53,632 nt of DNA from an uncultured Bacilli bacterium (GTDB lineage: Bacteria > Bacillota_I > Bacilli_A > RF39 > UBA660): the NCBI GenBank assembly GCA_934141615.1, contig CAKPCM010000001.1:1-53632 (forward strand). The letters are read 5' to 3'. Below the pieces are notes generated by a model. That model saw only the letters and a program-made list of their open reading frames with translations. It was not told the origin of the DNA and searched no databases. The position numbers and the translations under genes were made by a program. Positions 51,656-53,632 of this stretch are shown here, in pieces (positions within the stretch are counted from its first letter, which is position 1; each line of letters begins with the position of its first letter).

Positions 51656-52093
51656 ATGAAGAAAATATGGAATTTATATAAGAAGTATGAAGAGGTTGTA
51701 AATTATTTGGTTGTGGGTGGATTAACAACTATTGTTGCAATTGGATCAAAACTTTTATTTTTAGCTACCATTTTAGATCAAACAAATGGTTTAGAACTTC
51801 AAATAGCAGAAATTATTTCTTGGTTTTTAGCAATAACATTTGCCTATGTAACAAACAGAATATTTGTATTTAAATCAAAAACAAAAGGAAGTAAATGTGC
51901 TAGAGAAATTTTTAATTTCTTTAAGGGGAGGATAGCAACTCAACTTATTCAAATGTTTATAATGTGGTTTTTTGTAACACTTCTTAAACTTGATTCTAAC
52001 GTTTGGGTTCTTGTATTTACTTTGGTTTGCCAAGTTATGCAGATAGTACTTAATTATGTTATAAGTAAGTTACTAGTTTTTAAAAAATCATAA
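51656..52093 (+). CDS. GtrA-like membrane protein
   Basis: 145 residues, four membrane helices. VNYLVVGGLTTIVAIGSKLLF, FAYVTNRIFVFKSK and the closing VLNYVISKLLVFKK fit the GtrA family, proposed to flip polyprenyl-phosphate sugars. It starts 3 bases after the GT2 gene. Together they probably supply a side-chain sugar on the outer face of the membrane. Confidence 0.87.
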   Translation: MKKIWNLYKKYEEVVNYLVVGGLTTIVAIGSKLLFLATILDQTNGLELQIAEIISWFLAITFAYVTNRIFVFKSKTKGSKCAREIFNFFKGRIATQLIQMFIMWFFVTLLKLDSNVWVLVFTLVCQVMQIVLNYVISKLLVFKKS

Positions 52094-52123
52094 ACTAATG
52101 AAGGATATATAATTTAATTTAAT

Positions 52124-52172
52124 AAACTCTCTAAATTTTTGAAATATTTTTCAGAAATTTAGGGGGTTTTTT
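52124..52172 (+). terminator. terminator at the end of the glycan region
   Basis: Long stem AAACTCTCTAAATTTTTGAA paired with TTCAGAAATTTAGGGGGTTT (G-U pairs included), small loop, T-run. The rest of the gap 52094-52342 holds no gene that I can see. Confidence 0.82.
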
Positions 52173-52342
52173 AAATTTTTGGATAATTATTTATGTGGTA
52201 GGAAGTAAGTATCTTTTTCAAAATAGATTATATAAATAAAAATCGTAAGAAAGATAAATGATGTTAAATTGACGAATTTCACTTGATATTTTTTGTTCAA
52301 GAATCTTGAAAGATAGAAACATCATAAAGAAAGGAGAAAATA

Positions 52343-53392
52343 ATGGATTATTATAAGAAAACAAAAAATGAATTAACAAATAACGATAATGAAGTAAATA
52401 ATATTTTTGATAATATCAAAGATTTAGTTATAAATAGTAGAAATAAAGTTTATCAAACTGTGAATACAGAAATGCTTAATTTGTATTGGAATATAGGAAA
52501 ATCAATTATGGAAATACAACAAGGTGATGAAAGAGCAAGTTATGGGGATTCTGTACTAGTTAAATTATCTCAAAAATTAACTAATGAATTTGGAAAAGGA
52601 TTTTCTAAGAGAAATCTAGAAAGAATGAGAAAATTTTATATATGCTTTCCAATTGCGACAACAGTGTCGTCGCAATTAAGTTGGTCTCATTATTTAGAAC
52701 TTATTAAAATAGATGAAGAATCAAAAAGAAATTTTTATTTAAAAGAAACGATTAATTCAAAATGGAGTGTTAGAGAACTTTAAAGACAAAGAGATTCACT
52801 ACTTTATGAAAGATTAACTTTATCCGCTGATAAAGAAAAAATACTTGAATTATCCGAAAAAGGCCAAATTTTAAAAACAAGTAAAGATTTAGTAAAAGAT
52901 CCTTTTGTATTAGAATTTTTAGATATAAAAGAAAATACAGGCTATTTAGAATCTGATTTAGAAAAGAATATTATTGAACATTTAAAAGAATTTTTATTAG
53001 AATTAGGAAAAGGTTTTAGTTATGTAGGTAATCAAGTAAGATTAACATTAGAAGAAGATCATTTTTATCCAGACTTAGTTTTTTACAATAGACTTTTAAG
53101 ATGTTTTGTGATTATTGATTTGAAAATAGGAAAAGTATCACATCAAGATATTGGACAAATAAAGATGTATGTTAATTACTACGATAGAGAAATAAAACAA
53201 TCTGACGAAAATCCAACAGTCGGAATACTACTATCGACAAATAAAAATGAAACAGTTGTAAAATATACATTACCAGAAGATAATAAAACAATATTTTCTT
53301 TTGAGTATAAACTACATATGCCAACTGAACAAGAATTAATTAGTGCTGTTGAGGAAGAAAAGAAAAATTTCAAATTAAATGAAGAAAATTAA
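52343..53392 (+). pseudogene. DUF1016 / YhcG-type nuclease family gene broken by one in-frame TAA
   Basis: The frame from ATG 52343 to TAA 53390-53392 would give 349 residues of a full DUF1016-PD-(D/E)XK protein, but codon 147 (52781-52783) is TAA. It lies in the conserved string VREL-stop-RQRDSLLYERL, where the family usually has Lys, Gln or Glu, so one base change explains it. The part after the stop is intact: DHFYPDLVFYNRLLRCFVIIDLKIGKVSHQDIGQIKMYVNYYD, with Asp in place of Glu in the usual IELK. N-terminal pieces are YWNIGKSIMEIQQGDERASYGDSVLVKL, FGKGFSKRNLERMRKFY and SQLSWSHYLELIKI. RBS AAGGAGA. A truncated 146-residue protein or readthrough remain possible. Confidence 0.8.
52651..52677. 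repeat. palindrome inside the second DUF1016 gene
   Basis: AATTGCGAC and GTCGCAATT, 9-bp perfect arms around a 9-base centre that itself contains GACA/TGTC. It sits just before the SQLSW codons, the same place as 25944-25964 in the other gene, but with unrelated sequence. Confidence 0.88.
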
Positions 53393-53445
53393 TCATGGTA
53401 AATTAAAGCTAATTGCTAAATAATAAGTTGATTTCAAATGAAGCG

Positions 53446-53556
53446 ATTAATCAAGATCCAATTACTAGTATTATCGTGTGTAAAAAGAAAAATAGTTATC
53501 TATTTAAATATGTGACTAATGAAAAGATATATGAAAGAGAATACGAATTAGTGTAA
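53446..53556 (+). pseudogene. orphan 3' end of a DUF1016 gene of the 25687 type
   Basis: Translates as NQDPITSIIVCKKKNSYL continuing FKYVTNEKIYEREYELV to TAA 53554-53556. It lines up over its full length with the C-terminus of the DUF1016 protein at 25687 (LNQGPTIGIIVCKKKNGYL.. EREYKLV), by eye about 85% at the DNA level. It does not match the end of the neighbouring gene at 52343. No start or nuclease core is attached, so it is a remnant. Confidence 0.82.
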
Positions 53557-53567
53557 AGAAAGACTCT

Positions 53568-53625
53568 TATAATAAAAACTAGGTAAGTCAAGTAATGCAA
53601 AATTTGATAAAATTAATCTAGGAGG
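53568..53625 (+). promoter_or_regulatory. -10 element and RBS of a gene beyond the window
   Basis: TATAAT (53568-53573) and AGGAGG (53620-53625) point to a gene that starts at or just past the right edge; nothing of its product is visible. Confidence 0.45.
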
Positions 53626-53632
53626 ATGATGT

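Overview
The window comes from a low-GC, Gram-positive, spore-forming member of the Bacillota. It carries the spore genes spoIVA, spoVIF, yunB and an alpha/beta-type SASP. Its 5S rRNA is about 106 nt, short in the manner of Mollicutes and their walled relatives, so a gut Bacilli/Erysipelotrichia-like lineage is likely (inference). TGA is read as stop. Genes are tightly packed. Many rho-independent terminators begin inside the coding sequence, so the stop codon lies within or at the edge of the hairpin. Promoters are often of the TGnTATAAT type with very short leaders.

Layout. 1-325: 3' end of the 23S gene and a short 5S gene. 436-893: a ribbon-helix-helix protein and a doubtful small ORF. 999-3510: tsaE-tsaB-rimI-tsaD (tRNA t6A synthesis), then a lone pseudopilin. 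4058-5837: a two-gene module (TM2-HNH-SHOCT protein and SHOCT membrane protein) bracketed by two 47-bp nearly identical terminators. 5890-8419, minus strand: a NitT/TauT-type ABC importer. 8510-10347: a VanW protein preceded by an 18-bp tandem repeat that can encode a leader peptide. 10455-11812: a HigB-like toxin with an HTH-ImmA antitoxin and a palindromic operator. 11896-15468: pcrA, rluB, a GNAT and a ferredoxin. 15581-19166: a tail-anchored protein, yunB, yutD, a DUF1292 protein, a disordered protein and the SASP. 19272-25564: ackA, nrnA-like, YwaF-like, MYG1-like, ysxC and der. 25687-28434: a DUF1016 nuclease-family gene, spoVIF and spoIVA. 28549-30640: a MazG-like pyrophosphohydrolase coupled to a GIY-YIG/DUF2075 helicase.

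From 30726 to 52093 lies one large surface-glycan region. It has about nine glycosyltransferases (one a GT32-GT4 fusion), a TagG/TagH-type ABC exporter, a CDP-glycerol phosphotransferase-like enzyme, a DUF2142 membrane protein, a Wzx-type flippase, a GH25 lysozyme with nine ChW repeats, rfbACDB for dTDP-L-rhamnose, and a GT2-GtrA pair. Together they look able to build, export and remodel a rhamnose-containing, possibly glycerol-phosphate-decorated wall polymer.

The right end holds a second DUF1016 gene broken by one in-frame TAA, followed by an orphan 3' end that matches the DUF1016 gene at 25687 rather than its own neighbour. The least explained parts are the TM2-HNH/SHOCT pair, the MazG/GIY-YIG-DUF2075 pair, the DUF1016 rearrangement and the repeat-coded leader before vanW.
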